The notes: generated by a model from the letters alone, not told the origin. A stretch of 64,000 nt of DNA from Curvibacter sp. PD_MW3 (GCA_002633085.1 NSIV01000001.1:1049624-1113623), one strand, 5' to 3'; positions 38,950-49,894 are shown, counted from the first letter of the stretch. A program made the numbers and translations.

Positions 38950-39723
38950 TCAGACCTTGCTGAAGTCTGGCTTGCGTTTCTCCATGAACGCCGTGAAGGC
39001 TTCGCGTGCCGCCGGCTCGCGCAGCATGCGGCCGAAACTCGCGCCCTCCTCGGCCATCTGCTCCAGCACGCGCGTTGCCTGCCCTTGCTTCATCAGGCGC
39101 TTGGTCTCGATCAGCGCCGACAGCGGCTTGGCGGCCAGCTTGCGTGCCTGTGCCTGCGCATAGCCGTTGGCCTCGGTCGGCGGCAACACGCGGTTGACCA
39201 GGCCGGCCTCCAGCGCCGCCTCGGCCATGAAGGGCTCGCCCAGCAGCAGCGCTTCCGCGGCGCGGTGGTAGCCGAACATCTGCGGCACCAGCAGACTGGA
39301 CGCGGCTTCCGGGCACAGACCCAGGTTCACGAAAGGCATGGAAAAAGCCGCGTTGTCACCGGCATAGACCAGATCGCAATGGAACAGCAGCGTGGTCCCG
39401 ATGCCGACCGCCGGGCCGCTGACGGCCGCGATCACCGGCTTGGGGAAGCTGGCAATGCCACGCAGGAAACGGAACACCGGGGCATCTGCCGTGGCCGGCG
39501 GCTGGTTCAGGAAGTCGCCAATGTCATTGCCGGCACTGAACACCGTCTCATGCCCCTGGATCACCAGCACGCGGACAGCCGCATCGGCTGCAGCCTGCTC
39601 AACGGCATCCGCCATCGCGGCGTACATGGCCGAAGTAATGGAGTTCTTGCGCTCCAGACGGTTGAAGCTGAGGGTGGCTACACCGTCTTCGGTGTGGACG
39701 AGGATGTCGGACATGAGGTTCAT
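38950..39723 (-). CDS. Enoyl-CoA hydratase/isomerase (crotonase) family protein
   Basis: 257 aa. Crotonase fold with the oxyanion-hole segments FSAGNDIGDF and AVSGPAVGIGTTLLFHCDLVYA and a single catalytic Glu in NLGLCPEAASS, the pattern of enoyl-CoA isomerase/hydratase members with one active acid. ATG 39723 overlaps the preceding thioesterase stop as ATGA; ATG 39714 (MSDILVHTEDG) has a better spaced AAGGA and may be the true start. Acts in fatty acid oxidation with its neighbours. Confidence 0.9.
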   Translation of the reverse strand: MNLMSDILVHTEDGVATLSFNRLERKNSITSAMYAAMADAVEQAAADAAVRVLVIQGHETVFSAGNDIGDFLNQPPATADAPVFRFLRGIASFPKPVIAAVSGPAVGIGTTLLFHCDLVYAGDNAAFSMPFVNLGLCPEAASSLLVPQMFGYHRAAEALLLGEPFMAEAALEAGLVNRVLPPTEANGYAQAQARKLAAKPLSALIETKRLMKQGQATRVLEQMAEEGASFGRMLREPAAREAFTAFMEKRKPDFSKV

Positions 39724-40541
39724 TCCTTGAAATAGACAATCTGATGCGAGGTGGCCAGCAACTGACCGGCCTGGTTCCAGAGTTCGGCGCTCTGATCAAA
39801 AAAACCGTTGAAGAAGGATTGTGCCCGCGCCTGGCCCAGCAGGTAGCCACTGCCAGTGGCGGCGAGCTCGTCGGCACCGGCATGGAAGTACACCGTCATG
39901 GACACCGTGCCCACCGGCGTCATGCGGGCGCGACGGCGCCAGACGCGCGGAGGAAACACATCGGCCAGTGCCAGCAGGCTGCAGAAGTCCAGCGGCCGCG
40001 GGGGATCGTCACGCATCCAGAGCTGGGTCAGGCTGTCGGCTTCGCTGCCATCCCACTGTTCAGGGAGGCTGCCGGCACACGGCCGGATATCGTAGCGTTG
40101 CAGCCAGGCCACCGGTCGTTTCAAACTGCCCCGCGCAATGTGTTCAGGCGCCGGCACCTCGGGCATGACGGCGTCAACCGCGCCCCAGGTGCTGCGACGC
40201 ACCGCTGTTACCGCCGTGGCGGTGAGCACCACCGCATCCAGCCCCTCGGAGTCCGTTTGCGACAGCAGCACCAGCCAGTGCTGGGTGGAACGGTTGGTGC
40301 GTACCGGCCGGGCTTCGATGCGAAACGGCCCCTCGCTCAATGCTGCGGCAAAGTTGACCGTGATAGACACCGGTTCGCCCAGGCGCTTGGGGTGTTGCAG
40401 CACCGCCTGCAAGGCCTGCGCGGCACTGATGCCACCGAACGGCCCCACCATGTTCCAGTAGGCCGGGCTCGTCCGCCCCAAGAACAGGTCTTCGGCTTGC
40501 ACCGTCAGCGCCATCGCCTCGTCAAACACATGTTCAGCCAT
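39720..40541 (-). CDS. TesB-like double-hotdog acyl-CoA thioesterase family protein
   Basis: 273 aa. N-terminal hotdog (about 10-110: YWNMVGPFGGISAAQALQA) and C-terminal hotdog (about 150-270: PLDFCSLLALADVFPPRVW, TVSMTVYFHAGADEL). This layout matches the 4HBT_3/TesB-like thioesterase family. Likely releases acids from acyl-CoA during beta-oxidation. It follows the hydrolase by 26 bp and its stop overlaps the crotonase start. Confidence 0.85.
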   Translation of the reverse strand: MAEHVFDEAMALTVQAEDLFLGRTSPAYWNMVGPFGGISAAQALQAVLQHPKRLGEPVSITVNFAAALSEGPFRIEARPVRTNRSTQHWLVLLSQTDSEGLDAVVLTATAVTAVRRSTWGAVDAVMPEVPAPEHIARGSLKRPVAWLQRYDIRPCAGSLPEQWDGSEADSLTQLWMRDDPPRPLDFCSLLALADVFPPRVWRRRARMTPVGTVSMTVYFHAGADELAATGSGYLLGQARAQSFFNGFFDQSAELWNQAGQLLATSHQIVYFKE

Positions 40542-40567
40542 GGGTCACTCCAGGAAACCAGCGCTGC

Positions 40568-41443
40568 TCATGCGACCGCCGAACGCGACAGGCCAGCCAG
40601 CCATTGGCCCATCCTCGGCCAGAGCAGCGCCTCGTGCTCGGGCCGGAACGGCCCGAAGTGGCCGATACGGCGCACAGACAGGTCTTCCGGGGCAATGCAC
40701 TGGATGTCGCGCGGCGCGTTTTCATAGAAGCCGATCAGACTGTGTGTGCCGCGCAGGGTCATCAATTCATCGTCGGTGACGGACAGCGCCAGCACGGGAA
40801 AGGTCACGCTGGCGTAGCCTTGCCGCGCCGCCTCGCCTTCCGCCCCCACGCTGTAGCGCGGGTTCAGGCACCACCTGCGCCACTGCAGCATGACGCCGGC
40901 TGGCAGGTCGCCCACCATCTTCAGCTTGCGGCCTGGGAAATAACCGCACAGACGAGTCGCCAGCGGCACGATGAAGAACCAGAAGTAGGGCACGATGCGC
41001 TTGAGCTGTGGCGCGTTCTCGCGCCAGTAGCCGCTGCCCGCGGCCACACTGAGCAGGCCACTGACCTTGTGCTGGTTGCCGAGCAGGCCCGGCAGTTGCG
41101 CCCCCAGGCTGTGGCCCAGCAGGTACAACGGCTGCTCCGGTTGCGCCGCGTGGGCGTGGTCGATCACGGTTTCGTAATCGCGCGTCCAGTCGTACAGGTC
41201 GGCCTTGAAGCCGCGCAGGCGGCCGTGTGGCGTGTCTGGCACGGAGTCACCCGAGCCGCGGTAGTCAAACGTCGTTACACGCCAACCCTGACCCGCCAGC
41301 CACTGCGCAAATGCCGCATAAAAATCCTGCCGCACGCCCATGGCCCCGCCAATCACCACACTGCCTTGGCTCGGGCCAGCCGGCTCGTAGATGCGGGCCA
41401 TGAGTTTCGCGCCGTCACTCACCTGAATGACTTCGGTCCTCAT
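40568..41443 (-). CDS. Alpha/beta hydrolase
   Basis: 291 aa from ATG 41443 (MRTEVIQVSDGAKLMARIYE). Alpha/beta fold with nucleophile elbow GHSLG (about 111-115) and a late His in GHFGPFRPEHE; an acid residue is plausible in SVTDDELM. The GGAMGVRQDFYAAFAQWLA and FDYRGSGDS blocks are typical of COG4757-like hydrolases. Substrate unknown. It begins just after a strong terminator that separates it from fadA, so it needs its own promoter. Confidence 0.85.
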   Translation of the reverse strand: MRTEVIQVSDGAKLMARIYEPAGPSQGSVVIGGAMGVRQDFYAAFAQWLAGQGWRVTTFDYRGSGDSVPDTPHGRLRGFKADLYDWTRDYETVIDHAHAAQPEQPLYLLGHSLGAQLPGLLGNQHKVSGLLSVAAGSGYWRENAPQLKRIVPYFWFFIVPLATRLCGYFPGRKLKMVGDLPAGVMLQWRRWCLNPRYSVGAEGEAARQGYASVTFPVLALSVTDDELMTLRGTHSLIGFYENAPRDIQCIAPEDLSVRRIGHFGPFRPEHEALLWPRMGQWLAGLSRSAVA

Positions 41444-41462
41444 GTCTTGCTCCTCGCTGTCA

Positions 41463-41489
41463 TTAAAAAAGGCCACTCTGCGGTGGCCT
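41463..41489 (-). terminator. Rho-independent terminator after the fadA-like gene
   Basis: On the minus strand, AGGCCAC and GTGGCCT (41489-41483 and 41476-41470) pair around a 6-nt loop and are followed by a T6 run (41470-41465). It lies 12 bp after the thiolase stop. Confidence 0.9.
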
Positions 41490-41500
41490 GAATCAGTGTC

Positions 41501-42697
41501 TTAGACGCGCTCGAAAATACCGGCGGCGCCCTGCCCCATGCCCACGCACATGGTCACCATGCCGTATTTCTTGTTGTGCCGGCGCAGTGCATGCACCACG
41601 GTCGCGGAACGGATAGCACCGGTGGCACCCAGCGGGTGGCCCAGCGCAATCGCGCCACCCATGGGATTGACCTTGGCCGGGTCCAGGCCCAGGCTGTTGA
41701 TGACAGCCAGCGACTGCGCAGCAAACGCTTCATTGAGCTCGAACCAGTCGATGTCGTCCAGCTTGAGTCCGGCGGCGCGCAGCGCGGCAGGAATCGCCTC
41801 GATCGGGCCGATGCCCATGATGTGCGGCGGTACACCGCGCGAGGCAAAACTGACGAAACGCGCCAACGGCGTGAGGCCGAAGCGCTTGACCGCATCGCCG
41901 CTGGCCAGGATCAGCGCGCCCGCGCCGTCCGAGGTCTGCGAGCTGTTGCCGGCCGTGACCGAACCGCGTGCGGCGAACACGGTCTTGAGCTTGCCCAGCG
42001 CCTCGAGGGTGGTGTCGGCGCGTGGGCCTTCGTCGAGGTTGACGGTGCGCGACTTGGCGATCACCTCGCCGCTGGCCAGGTTGGCGCTGCGGTCGGTCAC
42101 TTCGATCGGTGTGATCTCGGCCGTGAACTCGCCAGCCTGCTGCGCGCGGATGGCGCGCAGGTGCGACTCCAGCGCGAAGGCGTCCTGCATGTCGCGGCTG
42201 ACCTTCCACTGCTGGGCCACTTTCTCGGCTGTCAGCCCCATGCCGTAGGCAATGCCGACGTCGCCGTCGCGCTCGAAGATCGAGGGTGACAGCGAAGGCG
42301 AGTTACCCATCATGGGCACCATGCTCATGCTTTCCACGCCGGCGGCGATCATGACGTCGGCCTCACCGACACGGATGCGGTCGGCCGCCATCTGCACCGC
42401 CGACAGGCCGGAGGCGCAGAAGCGGTTGACTGTGATGCCACCCACGCTGGTGGGTAGGCCGGCCAGCACGGCACCGATGCGCGCCACATTGAGGCCCTGC
42501 TGGGCTTCGGGAATGGCGCAGCCGCAAACGATGTCTTCGATGGCGGACGGGTCCAGCCCCGGCGCCTGGGCTAGCGCGGCTTTCAACGTGGTGGCCAGCA
42601 GGTCATCCGGGCGGGTGTTGCGGAAGAAACCGCGGTGCGAACGCCCGATGGGCGTGCGCGTGGCGGCAACGATGTAGGCGTCTTGAACTTGTTTCAT
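41501..42697 (-). CDS. fadA: Acetyl-CoA acyltransferase (3-ketoacyl-CoA thiolase)
   Basis: 398 aa thiolase. Nucleophile Cys in NRFCASGLSA (about 93), then the catalytic His in GHPLGATG and the second Cys in CVGMGQG. Cleaves 3-ketoacyl-CoA in the last step of beta-oxidation. It follows the fadN-like gene by 29 bp and is closed by the terminator at 41463-41489. The pairing with a FadN-type rather than a FadB-type partner recalls the Bacillus fadNAE order. Confidence 0.94.
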   Translation of the reverse strand: MKQVQDAYIVAATRTPIGRSHRGFFRNTRPDDLLATTLKAALAQAPGLDPSAIEDIVCGCAIPEAQQGLNVARIGAVLAGLPTSVGGITVNRFCASGLSAVQMAADRIRVGEADVMIAAGVESMSMVPMMGNSPSLSPSIFERDGDVGIAYGMGLTAEKVAQQWKVSRDMQDAFALESHLRAIRAQQAGEFTAEITPIEVTDRSANLASGEVIAKSRTVNLDEGPRADTTLEALGKLKTVFAARGSVTAGNSSQTSDGAGALILASGDAVKRFGLTPLARFVSFASRGVPPHIMGIGPIEAIPAALRAAGLKLDDIDWFELNEAFAAQSLAVINSLGLDPAKVNPMGGAIALGHPLGATGAIRSATVVHALRRHNKKYGMVTMCVGMGQGAAGIFERV

Positions 42698-42726
42698 GTG
42701 AATTCCTCTTTAGCCTGTCTTGCCGT

Positions 42727-45126
42727 TCAATTGCGCAGGGGCTTGCCGGTGGAGAGCATGCCCATGATGCGTTCCTGCGTCTTGGGATGCACGATGAGCG
42801 AGCAGAAGGCCTGGCGCTCCAACGTCATCAGGTACTCCTCGGACACCAGCGTGCCGGGATCCACGTCGCCACCGCACACCACGTTGGCGATCAGGCTGGC
42901 GATATGGAAGTCGTGCTGGCTGATGAAGCCGCCGTCACGCATGTTGACCAGCTGGCCCTTGATGGTGGCCACGCCACTGCGGCCGGCCACCGGGAACAGG
43001 CGCTTGTGCGGCGCACGCCAGCCGCCCTGGTACATGGCACGGGCTTCGTTCAAGGCGACGAACAGCAGCTCGTCCTTGTTCGGCACAATGATGTCGCTCT
43101 CCAGCAGGTAGCCCAGCTTGCGCGATTCCAGCGCACTGGTGCCGACCTTGGCCATGGCCGCGGCGGTGAAGCCTTCGGTCAGGAAGGGCAGGATGTCCTT
43201 GCCGGTGGAAGCGGCCGCATTTTCGGCGGCGCGGCGGGCAATGTAGGTCAGACCGCCGGCGCCCGGGATCAGGCCCACGCCCACCTCGACCAGGCCGATG
43301 TACGACTCCATGGCCACGACACGGCGGGCCGAGTGCACCGCCAGTTCGCAGCCACCGCCCAGCGCCATGCCGCGGACGGCCGACACCACCGGCACGCCGG
43401 CATAACGCAGACGCAGCATCATGGTCTGCATCTCGTGCTCAGCGCCCTCAACGGCACCGACGCCGGCCACCATGAAGGCCGGCAACATGGCCTGCAAGTC
43501 AGCGCCGACACTGAAGGGCTCGTCGCCCGACCAGATCACCATGCCCTGGTAGTCTTTCTCCGCCAGTTCGATGCCCTGCATCAGGCCCTCAACCACATCC
43601 GGGCTGATGGCGTGCATCTTGGTCTTGATGCTGGCGATCAGCACCTCATCGTCCAGGGTCCACAGGCGAACGCCGCTGTTTTCCTGCAGCGTCTTGCCAG
43701 CGGCCTGGTATTTCACACTGCCGTCACCCAGCACGCTCTCAGGGAAATGCTGGCGCGCGTAGACCGGCAGCTGGCGACGCGGTTCGAACTGGCCCGTCGT
43801 CGGATTGAAGGAACCTTCGGGCGTATGCACGCCGCCGGCCTTGGCCACCGGACCGTCGAACACCCATTTGGGCAGCGGCGCCTTGCACAAGGCCTTGCCC
43901 GCATCGATGTCCTCCTGGATCATCTTCGCCACGTCCAGCCAGCCAGCTTCCTGCCAGAGCTCGAACGGGCCTTGCTTCATGCCGAAGCCCCAGCGCATGG
44001 CCTGGTCGACATCACGCGCCGTGTCGGCCACTGCAGCCAGATGCACGGCGGCATAGTGGAAGCTGTTGCGCAGAATGGCCCAGAGGAACTGACCCTGTGC
44101 GCCTTCGCTGTTGCGCAACAGCTTCAGGCGTTCGCCGGCCGGCTTCTTGAGCATGCGCTCGTACACGGCATCGGCCTTCAGACCGCCCGGCACGTATTCC
44201 TTGCCCGCCAGATCGAAGCGCAGGATGTCGCGCCCGACCTTCTTGTAGAAACCGGCCTTGCTCTTCTGACCCAGGTTGCCCATCTCCAGCAGGGTCTTGA
44301 GCACTTCGGGCGTGCCGAAGCTGCCGTAGAACGGATCGCTCTTCTCGTCCAGGTTGTCCTGCAGCGTCTTGATGACGTGCGCCATGGTGTCCAGGCCCAC
44401 CACGTCGGCGGTGCGGAAGGTGCCGGAGCTGGCACGACCGAGCTTCTTGCCGGTGAGGTCGTCGACCACGTCGTAGCTGAGGCCGAAGTTCTCCACTTCC
44501 TTCATGGTGGCCAGCATGCCGGCGATGCCGACACGGTTGGCGATGAAGTTGGGCGTGTCCTTGGCACGCACCACGCCCTTGCCCAGGCCGCTGGTGACGA
44601 AGGTTTCGAGCTGGTCGAGGATTGCCGGCTGCGTGGTCGGCGTGGCAATCAGCTCCACCAAGTACATGTAGCGCGGCGGGTTGAAGAAGTGGATGCCGCA
44701 GAAGCGCGGCTTGATTTCTTCCGGCAGCGCTTCCGACAGCTTGGTGATCGACAGGCCCGAGGTGTTGGAGGCCACGATGGCGTGCTTGGCGATATGGGGC
44801 GCGATCTTCTTGTACAGATCGAGCTTCCAGTCCATGCGCTCGGCAATGGCCTCGATGATCAGATCGCAATCCTTCAACTGCGCCAGATGATCTTCGTAGT
44901 TGGCCGCCTGGATCAGGCCGGCATCGTCAGCCACGCCCAGCGGGGACGGCTTGAGCTTTTTCAGGTTGTCGATGGCCTTGAGAGCGATGCCGCTCTTCAG
45001 GCCTTCCTTGGCCGGCAGATCGAACAGCACGACCGGCACCTTGACATTGACGAGGTGGGCAGCGATCTGCGCGCCCATCACGCCGGCGCCGAGCACGGCG
45101 ACTTTTTTGACTTGGAAACGTGACAT
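42727..45126 (-). CDS. fadN: 3-hydroxyacyl-CoA dehydrogenase/enoyl-CoA hydratase, FadN-like
   Basis: 799 aa. An N-terminal Rossmann NAD domain (VAVLGAGVMGAQIAAHLVN, 9-27) and 3HCDH C-terminal domains (to about 420) precede a C-terminal crotonase domain with AVRGMALGGGCELAVHSAR and the Glu-containing loop YIGLVEVGVGLIPGAGG. This dehydrogenase-first order is that of FadN (B. subtilis, ~790 aa), opposite to E. coli FadB. Catalyses hydration and oxidation of enoyl-CoA. RBS AAGGAAG. Position after ACAD and DUF2147 supports beta-oxidation. Confidence 0.92.
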   Translation of the reverse strand: MSRFQVKKVAVLGAGVMGAQIAAHLVNVKVPVVLFDLPAKEGLKSGIALKAIDNLKKLKPSPLGVADDAGLIQAANYEDHLAQLKDCDLIIEAIAERMDWKLDLYKKIAPHIAKHAIVASNTSGLSITKLSEALPEEIKPRFCGIHFFNPPRYMYLVELIATPTTQPAILDQLETFVTSGLGKGVVRAKDTPNFIANRVGIAGMLATMKEVENFGLSYDVVDDLTGKKLGRASSGTFRTADVVGLDTMAHVIKTLQDNLDEKSDPFYGSFGTPEVLKTLLEMGNLGQKSKAGFYKKVGRDILRFDLAGKEYVPGGLKADAVYERMLKKPAGERLKLLRNSEGAQGQFLWAILRNSFHYAAVHLAAVADTARDVDQAMRWGFGMKQGPFELWQEAGWLDVAKMIQEDIDAGKALCKAPLPKWVFDGPVAKAGGVHTPEGSFNPTTGQFEPRRQLPVYARQHFPESVLGDGSVKYQAAGKTLQENSGVRLWTLDDEVLIASIKTKMHAISPDVVEGLMQGIELAEKDYQGMVIWSGDEPFSVGADLQAMLPAFMVAGVGAVEGAEHEMQTMMLRLRYAGVPVVSAVRGMALGGGCELAVHSARRVVAMESYIGLVEVGVGLIPGAGGLTYIARRAAENAAASTGKDILPFLTEGFTAAAMAKVGTSALESRKLGYLLESDIIVPNKDELLFVALNEARAMYQGGWRAPHKRLFPVAGRSGVATIKGQLVNMRDGGFISQHDFHIASLIANVVCGGDVDPGTLVSEEYLMTLERQAFCSLIVHPKTQERIMGMLSTGKPLRN

Positions 45127-45141
45127 GAATGTCTTCCTTGT

Positions 45142-45641
45142 TTATTGCACACGAACCCAGATCTGGGTCCGGTAGAAGGGGCCGATATAGCCCCGGATTT
45201 GCAACTTGCTGCCGCCCTCGAGCGGGGTCATGCGCAGCGTGTAGGTTTTGCCGTTGTCGGGGTCGAGGATCTTGCCGTCTTCCCAGACGTCCTTGCCCTC
45301 GGCCTTCTGCGCGCCGCGGATGATCTCCATGCCCAGCTTGGGCTTGCCCTTGCGGTCGTCAGTGCAGAGATCGCAATTCGGCGACTCCGATGGCGCCAGC
45401 GATTTCTCGACCACGCCGGTCAGCACGCCGGCTGACTCGCGGATACGGATTTCCGCCTTGGGCTTGTTGGTTGCATCGTCGATGCTCTGCCACAGGCCCA
45501 CCGGGGTGCTCTGGGCCCATGCCATATTGCCGGCCAGCGCCAACGCAAAGGCCAAGGCGCCCGTGGATCCGGCTTTGCCGGTCCACCGGGTGCGCCCTCC
45601 TTGGGGGGGGACGCCAAAGGCGTCTCGGGGGGAAGTCGTCT

Positions 45642-45645
<4 letters not shown>
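45142..45645 (-). CDS. DUF2147 domain-containing exported protein
   Basis: 167 aa. The N-terminus MKTTSPRDAFGVPPQGG leads into a hydrophobic core (ALAFALALAGNMAWA, ending about residue 44), so the signal peptide n-region is unusually long. Its first part is encoded by a family B repeat (45565-45632) that includes a run of eight G/C. The mature part is a DUF2147 lipocalin-like beta domain: GLWQSIDDATNKPKAEIRI and CDLCTDDRKGKP, with conserved Cys. Function unknown. The ATG overlaps the acyl-CoA dehydrogenase stop (ATGA), and fadN starts 15 bp after its stop. Confidence 0.85.
45565..45632. repeat. Triple-hairpin repeat, family B, inside the DUF2147 coding sequence
   Basis: Three inverted repeats in the same order as at 28636-28706: CCGGC-TTT-GCCGG (45569-45581), a C-rich/G-rich pair CCCTCCTTGGGGGGG (about 45595-45609) and ACGCC-AAA-GGCGT (45611-45623), followed by CTCGGGGGG. 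It includes a G8 run at 45603-45610. It encodes most of the n-region of the DUF2147 signal peptide. Confidence 0.7.
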
Positions 45646-47438
<1,793 letters not shown>

Positions 47439-47442
47439 GGGT

Positions 47443-48171
47443 TTACTCCTTGATGGATTTGGGTGATTTGCGGGTTCGAACTGGGGGACGCGGCTTTTCC
47501 GCTTCAGCTGCGTGGTGGCCATAGCGGGCCAGGATGTACTCGAAGCCCTGGTTGGCGCGTTCGACCGAACCGGGATTCTTGAGAAAACGTGCTTCGTAAT
47601 GCAAGGCCAAGATGAGGCCGTGAATCTCGAAGGCGATCTGGCGCTCGTCGGCATCGGCCGAGAGATGGCCTTCTTCTTTGGCTTGCACCACCGCACGGTG
47701 CACGGCACCCAGCCAGGTCTTCACGGAGCTGGCCAGTGCATCGCGCACCGGCCCGGGCCGGTCATCGAAATCAGCCGCGCCGCTGATGAAGATGCACCCC
47801 GACTGAATTTCCACCGCCACCAGCTTCATCCAGTTGGCAAACAGGGCGCGCAGACGCGGCAAGCCGCGCGGTTCGCGCAGCGCCGGGTAGAACACCTCCT
47901 GCTCGAAGCGATGGAAGTACTCGCGCACCACGGAAATCTGCAGCTCCTCGCGCGAACCGAAGTGCGCGAAGACGCCTGATTTGCTCATACGGGTGACTTC
48001 GGCCAGCACCCCGATGCTCAAGCCTTCCAAGCCGATCTGGGCGGCCAGGCCCAGCGCGGCATCAATGATGGCGAGCTTGGTTTGCTGCCCTTTGTGCAAA
48101 TCGCGTTCCTCGCGAACGCGTTCGCGACTCGCGGGGCGCTTGGTCTTGGCGGATAACTCGACAACCGTCAT
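47443..48171 (-). CDS. TetR-family regulator of the beta-oxidation operon
   Basis: 242 aa. HTH at about 32-78 (KLAIIDAALGLAAQIGLEGLS with MSKSGVFAHFGSREEL as the recognition part). A basic N-terminal extension (KTKRPASRERVREERD) and a Lys/Pro-rich tail flank the TetR core. First gene of the operon with acyl-CoA dehydrogenase, DUF2147, fadN and fadA, so it probably autoregulates; the ligand is likely an acyl-CoA by analogy to PsrA/FadR-type TetR proteins. Confidence 0.88.
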   Translation of the reverse strand: MTVVELSAKTKRPASRERVREERDLHKGQQTKLAIIDAALGLAAQIGLEGLSIGVLAEVTRMSKSGVFAHFGSREELQISVVREYFHRFEQEVFYPALREPRGLPRLRALFANWMKLVAVEIQSGCIFISGAADFDDRPGPVRDALASSVKTWLGAVHRAVVQAKEEGHLSADADERQIAFEIHGLILALHYEARFLKNPGSVERANQGFEYILARYGHHAAEAEKPRPPVRTRKSPKSIKE

Positions 48172-48187
48172 GGATTGAAAATAAAAC

Positions 48188-48199
48188 GAACGATCGTGC
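48188..48199. promoter_or_regulatory. Putative TetR operator upstream of the beta-oxidation operon
   Basis: GAACGATCGTGC, a near-perfect 12-bp palindrome with central ACGATCGT, lies 17 bp upstream of the TetR start in an AT-rich region. Size and position fit an autoregulatory operator. Confidence 0.5.
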
Positions 48200-48244
48200 T
48201 ATTTTGCATGAAAAAAAGAGACTCGAGCAAGCCCCTCCAAAAAT

Positions 48245-48268
48245 AAAGGCTCTCAAATGAGAGCCTTT
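48245..48268. terminator. Bidirectional hairpin terminator
   Basis: Perfect 10-bp stem AAAGGCTCTC/GAGAGCCTTT with a 4-nt loop. T-rich on the minus strand after the stem (TTTATTTTT), so it most likely ends the fumarylacetoacetate hydrolase-family gene; it also insulates the TetR operon promoter. Confidence 0.85.
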
Positions 48269-48296
48269 GGCGCGAATTGGGACCGGTCTGCCAGAC

Positions 48297-49145
48297 TTAG
48301 CGCCGGAACGGCACCACCACTTGGCGCTGTTGCCCCAAGCCCTCGATGCCCAGGGTCATCACATCGCCTTTTTGCAGGAAGCGCTGCGGCTTCATGCCCA
48401 ATCCCACGCCGGGCGGGGTGCCGGTGGCGATGACATCACCGGGCATCAGCGTCATGTACTGGCTGAGATGGCTAACGATCTGGGCCACGCTGAAGATCAT
48501 GGTTTTGGTGTTGCCCGTCTGCATCCGCCTGCCATTCAAGTCCAGCCACATGGCCAGCTTCTGCGGCCGAGAAATCTCATCGCGCGTGACCAGCCAAGGC
48601 CCGATGGGGCCGAAGGTGTCGCACCCTTTGCCCTTGTCCCATTGTCCACCGCGCTCGAGCTGGAACTCGCGCTCGCTGACGTCGTTGACGATGCAGCAAC
48701 CGGCCACATGCTCCAGGGCGGCCTTTTGCGACACATGGCGCGCCTGTTTGCCAATGACGACGCCCAGCTCGACCTCCCAGTCGCCCTTGACCGAACCCTT
48801 GGGCAGCATGACATCGTCGTCCGGCCCCTGAATGCAGCTGATGGCCTTGGTGAAGACGATGGGCTCCTTCGGGATAGGCATGCCGGCCTCGGCCGCATGG
48901 TCGGAGTAGTTCAGGCCGATGGCGATGAACTTCCCGATGCCATTGACAGGACAGCCCATGCGCGGTTTGCCACGCACCAGCGGCAACTTGTCCGTTTTGA
49001 GCTTGAGCAGCTTGGCCAGGACGACATCGCTCAACTGCGCCGGACCGATATCCGGAATCACCCCGCTGAGATCGCGCAGCTTGCCGTCGACGTCAATCAG
49101 GCCTGGTTTCTCCTTGCCAAGATTGCCATAACGCACGAGTTTCAT
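48297..49145 (-). CDS. Fumarylacetoacetate hydrolase-family protein
   Basis: 282 aa from ATG 49145 (MKLVRYGNLGKEKPGLIDVD). FAH fold with AIGLNYSDHAAEAG, the metal-binding WEVELGVVIGK (two Glu) and VSEREFQLERGGQWDKGKGCDTFGP, then GTPPGVGLG. Relatives act on 2-keto acids in aromatic catabolism or as acylpyruvases/oxaloacetate decarboxylases; the substrate here is not fixed. Stands alone, flanked by a terminator and repeat copy 6. Confidence 0.9.
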   Translation of the reverse strand: MKLVRYGNLGKEKPGLIDVDGKLRDLSGVIPDIGPAQLSDVVLAKLLKLKTDKLPLVRGKPRMGCPVNGIGKFIAIGLNYSDHAAEAGMPIPKEPIVFTKAISCIQGPDDDVMLPKGSVKGDWEVELGVVIGKQARHVSQKAALEHVAGCCIVNDVSEREFQLERGGQWDKGKGCDTFGPIGPWLVTRDEISRPQKLAMWLDLNGRRMQTGNTKTMIFSVAQIVSHLSQYMTLMPGDVIATGTPPGVGLGMKPQRFLQKGDVMTLGIEGLGQQRQVVVPFRR

Positions 49146-49176
49146 GTTGCCCTCTGAAGCTGAAGTGAAATATGAA

Positions 49177-49231
49177 CAAAAATGGCGCAAGCCCTTATAG
49201 GAATTGCGCCATCAGCTATGCATTCAATAGC
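49177..49231 (-). repeat. Family A repeat, copy 6, between FAH gene and slmA
   Basis: On the minus strand GCTA-N9-TAGC (49231-49215), then GGCGCA, AAGGGC and GCCATTTTTG. It is the intergenic copy closest in sequence to the one inside dapF. It lies 4 bp from the slmA stop. Confidence 0.75.
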
Positions 49232-49234
49232 GAT

Positions 49235-49894
49235 TCAAAGCATCTGTCCCAAACTGGCCTCCAGGTGCTCTGACGGCAAGCGACGAAAGCCCGACCGGGC
49301 AAAGCGCTGCAGTCGCCCCACGACGAAGGCCGTCAACACGGAGGCACCGACCTGGGCATCCACGCTGGGCGTGGCTGAGCCAGCCGGCGGAGAGCCGTCA
49401 CGCAGGCATTGCTTGAGCGTCGATTCGATCTTGTCGAAAAACTGGTTCATGCGCTGTTGCAACCGTTCGTTCTCGAACACCAGCGCATCGCCAACCATGA
49501 CGCGCGTCATACCGGGGTTCTTCTCAGCGAATTGCACCAGCATGGCCACGATCTTGCCGGCCTGCCGCGCGCCGGCAGCGGGATCGGCCGCCGCACCGTC
49601 GCGCTCGACGATCTGATTGACAAGGGAAAACACAGTCTGCTCAATGAACTCGATCAACCCCTCGAACATCTGCGCCTTGCTGGCGAAGTGACGGTATAAG
49701 GCGGCCTCGCTCACCTCCAGCTTCGCCGCCAGGGCGGCGGTCGTGATGCGCTCGGCGCCCGGCTGCTCCAGCATGGCGGCCAGTGCCTGCAGGATCTGCA
49801 CGCGCCGCTCGCCCGGCTTGGGGCGCTTGCGTACCGGGGCCGCAGCCTCGCTGTCTGCGGGCATGGAAGAGGAGGTGTTTTCGACGTCAGACAT
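49235..49894 (-). CDS. slmA: Nucleoid occlusion factor SlmA (TetR family)
   Basis: 219 aa from ATG 49894 (MSDVENTSSSMPAD). HTH at about 30-75: RRVQILQALAAMLEQPGAERITTAALAAKL and VSEAALYRHFASKAQMFEGL, characteristic of SlmA, which binds SlmA sites on the chromosome and blocks FtsZ assembly over the nucleoid. N-terminal 25 residues are a low-complexity tail. Directly downstream of argB with a 104-bp gap, an order common in Burkholderiales, which supports the name. Confidence 0.9.
   Translation of the reverse strand: MSDVENTSSSMPADSEAAAPVRKRPKPGERRVQILQALAAMLEQPGAERITTAALAAKLEVSEAALYRHFASKAQMFEGLIEFIEQTVFSLVNQIVERDGAAADPAAGARQAGKIVAMLVQFAEKNPGMTRVMVGDALVFENERLQQRMNQFFDKIESTLKQCLRDGSPPAGSATPSVDAQVGASVLTAFVVGRLQRFARSGFRRLPSEHLEASLGQML

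Noticed and set aside
42787..45123. 778-codon plus-strand ORF
   Set aside because: Antisense shadow of the fadN-like gene.
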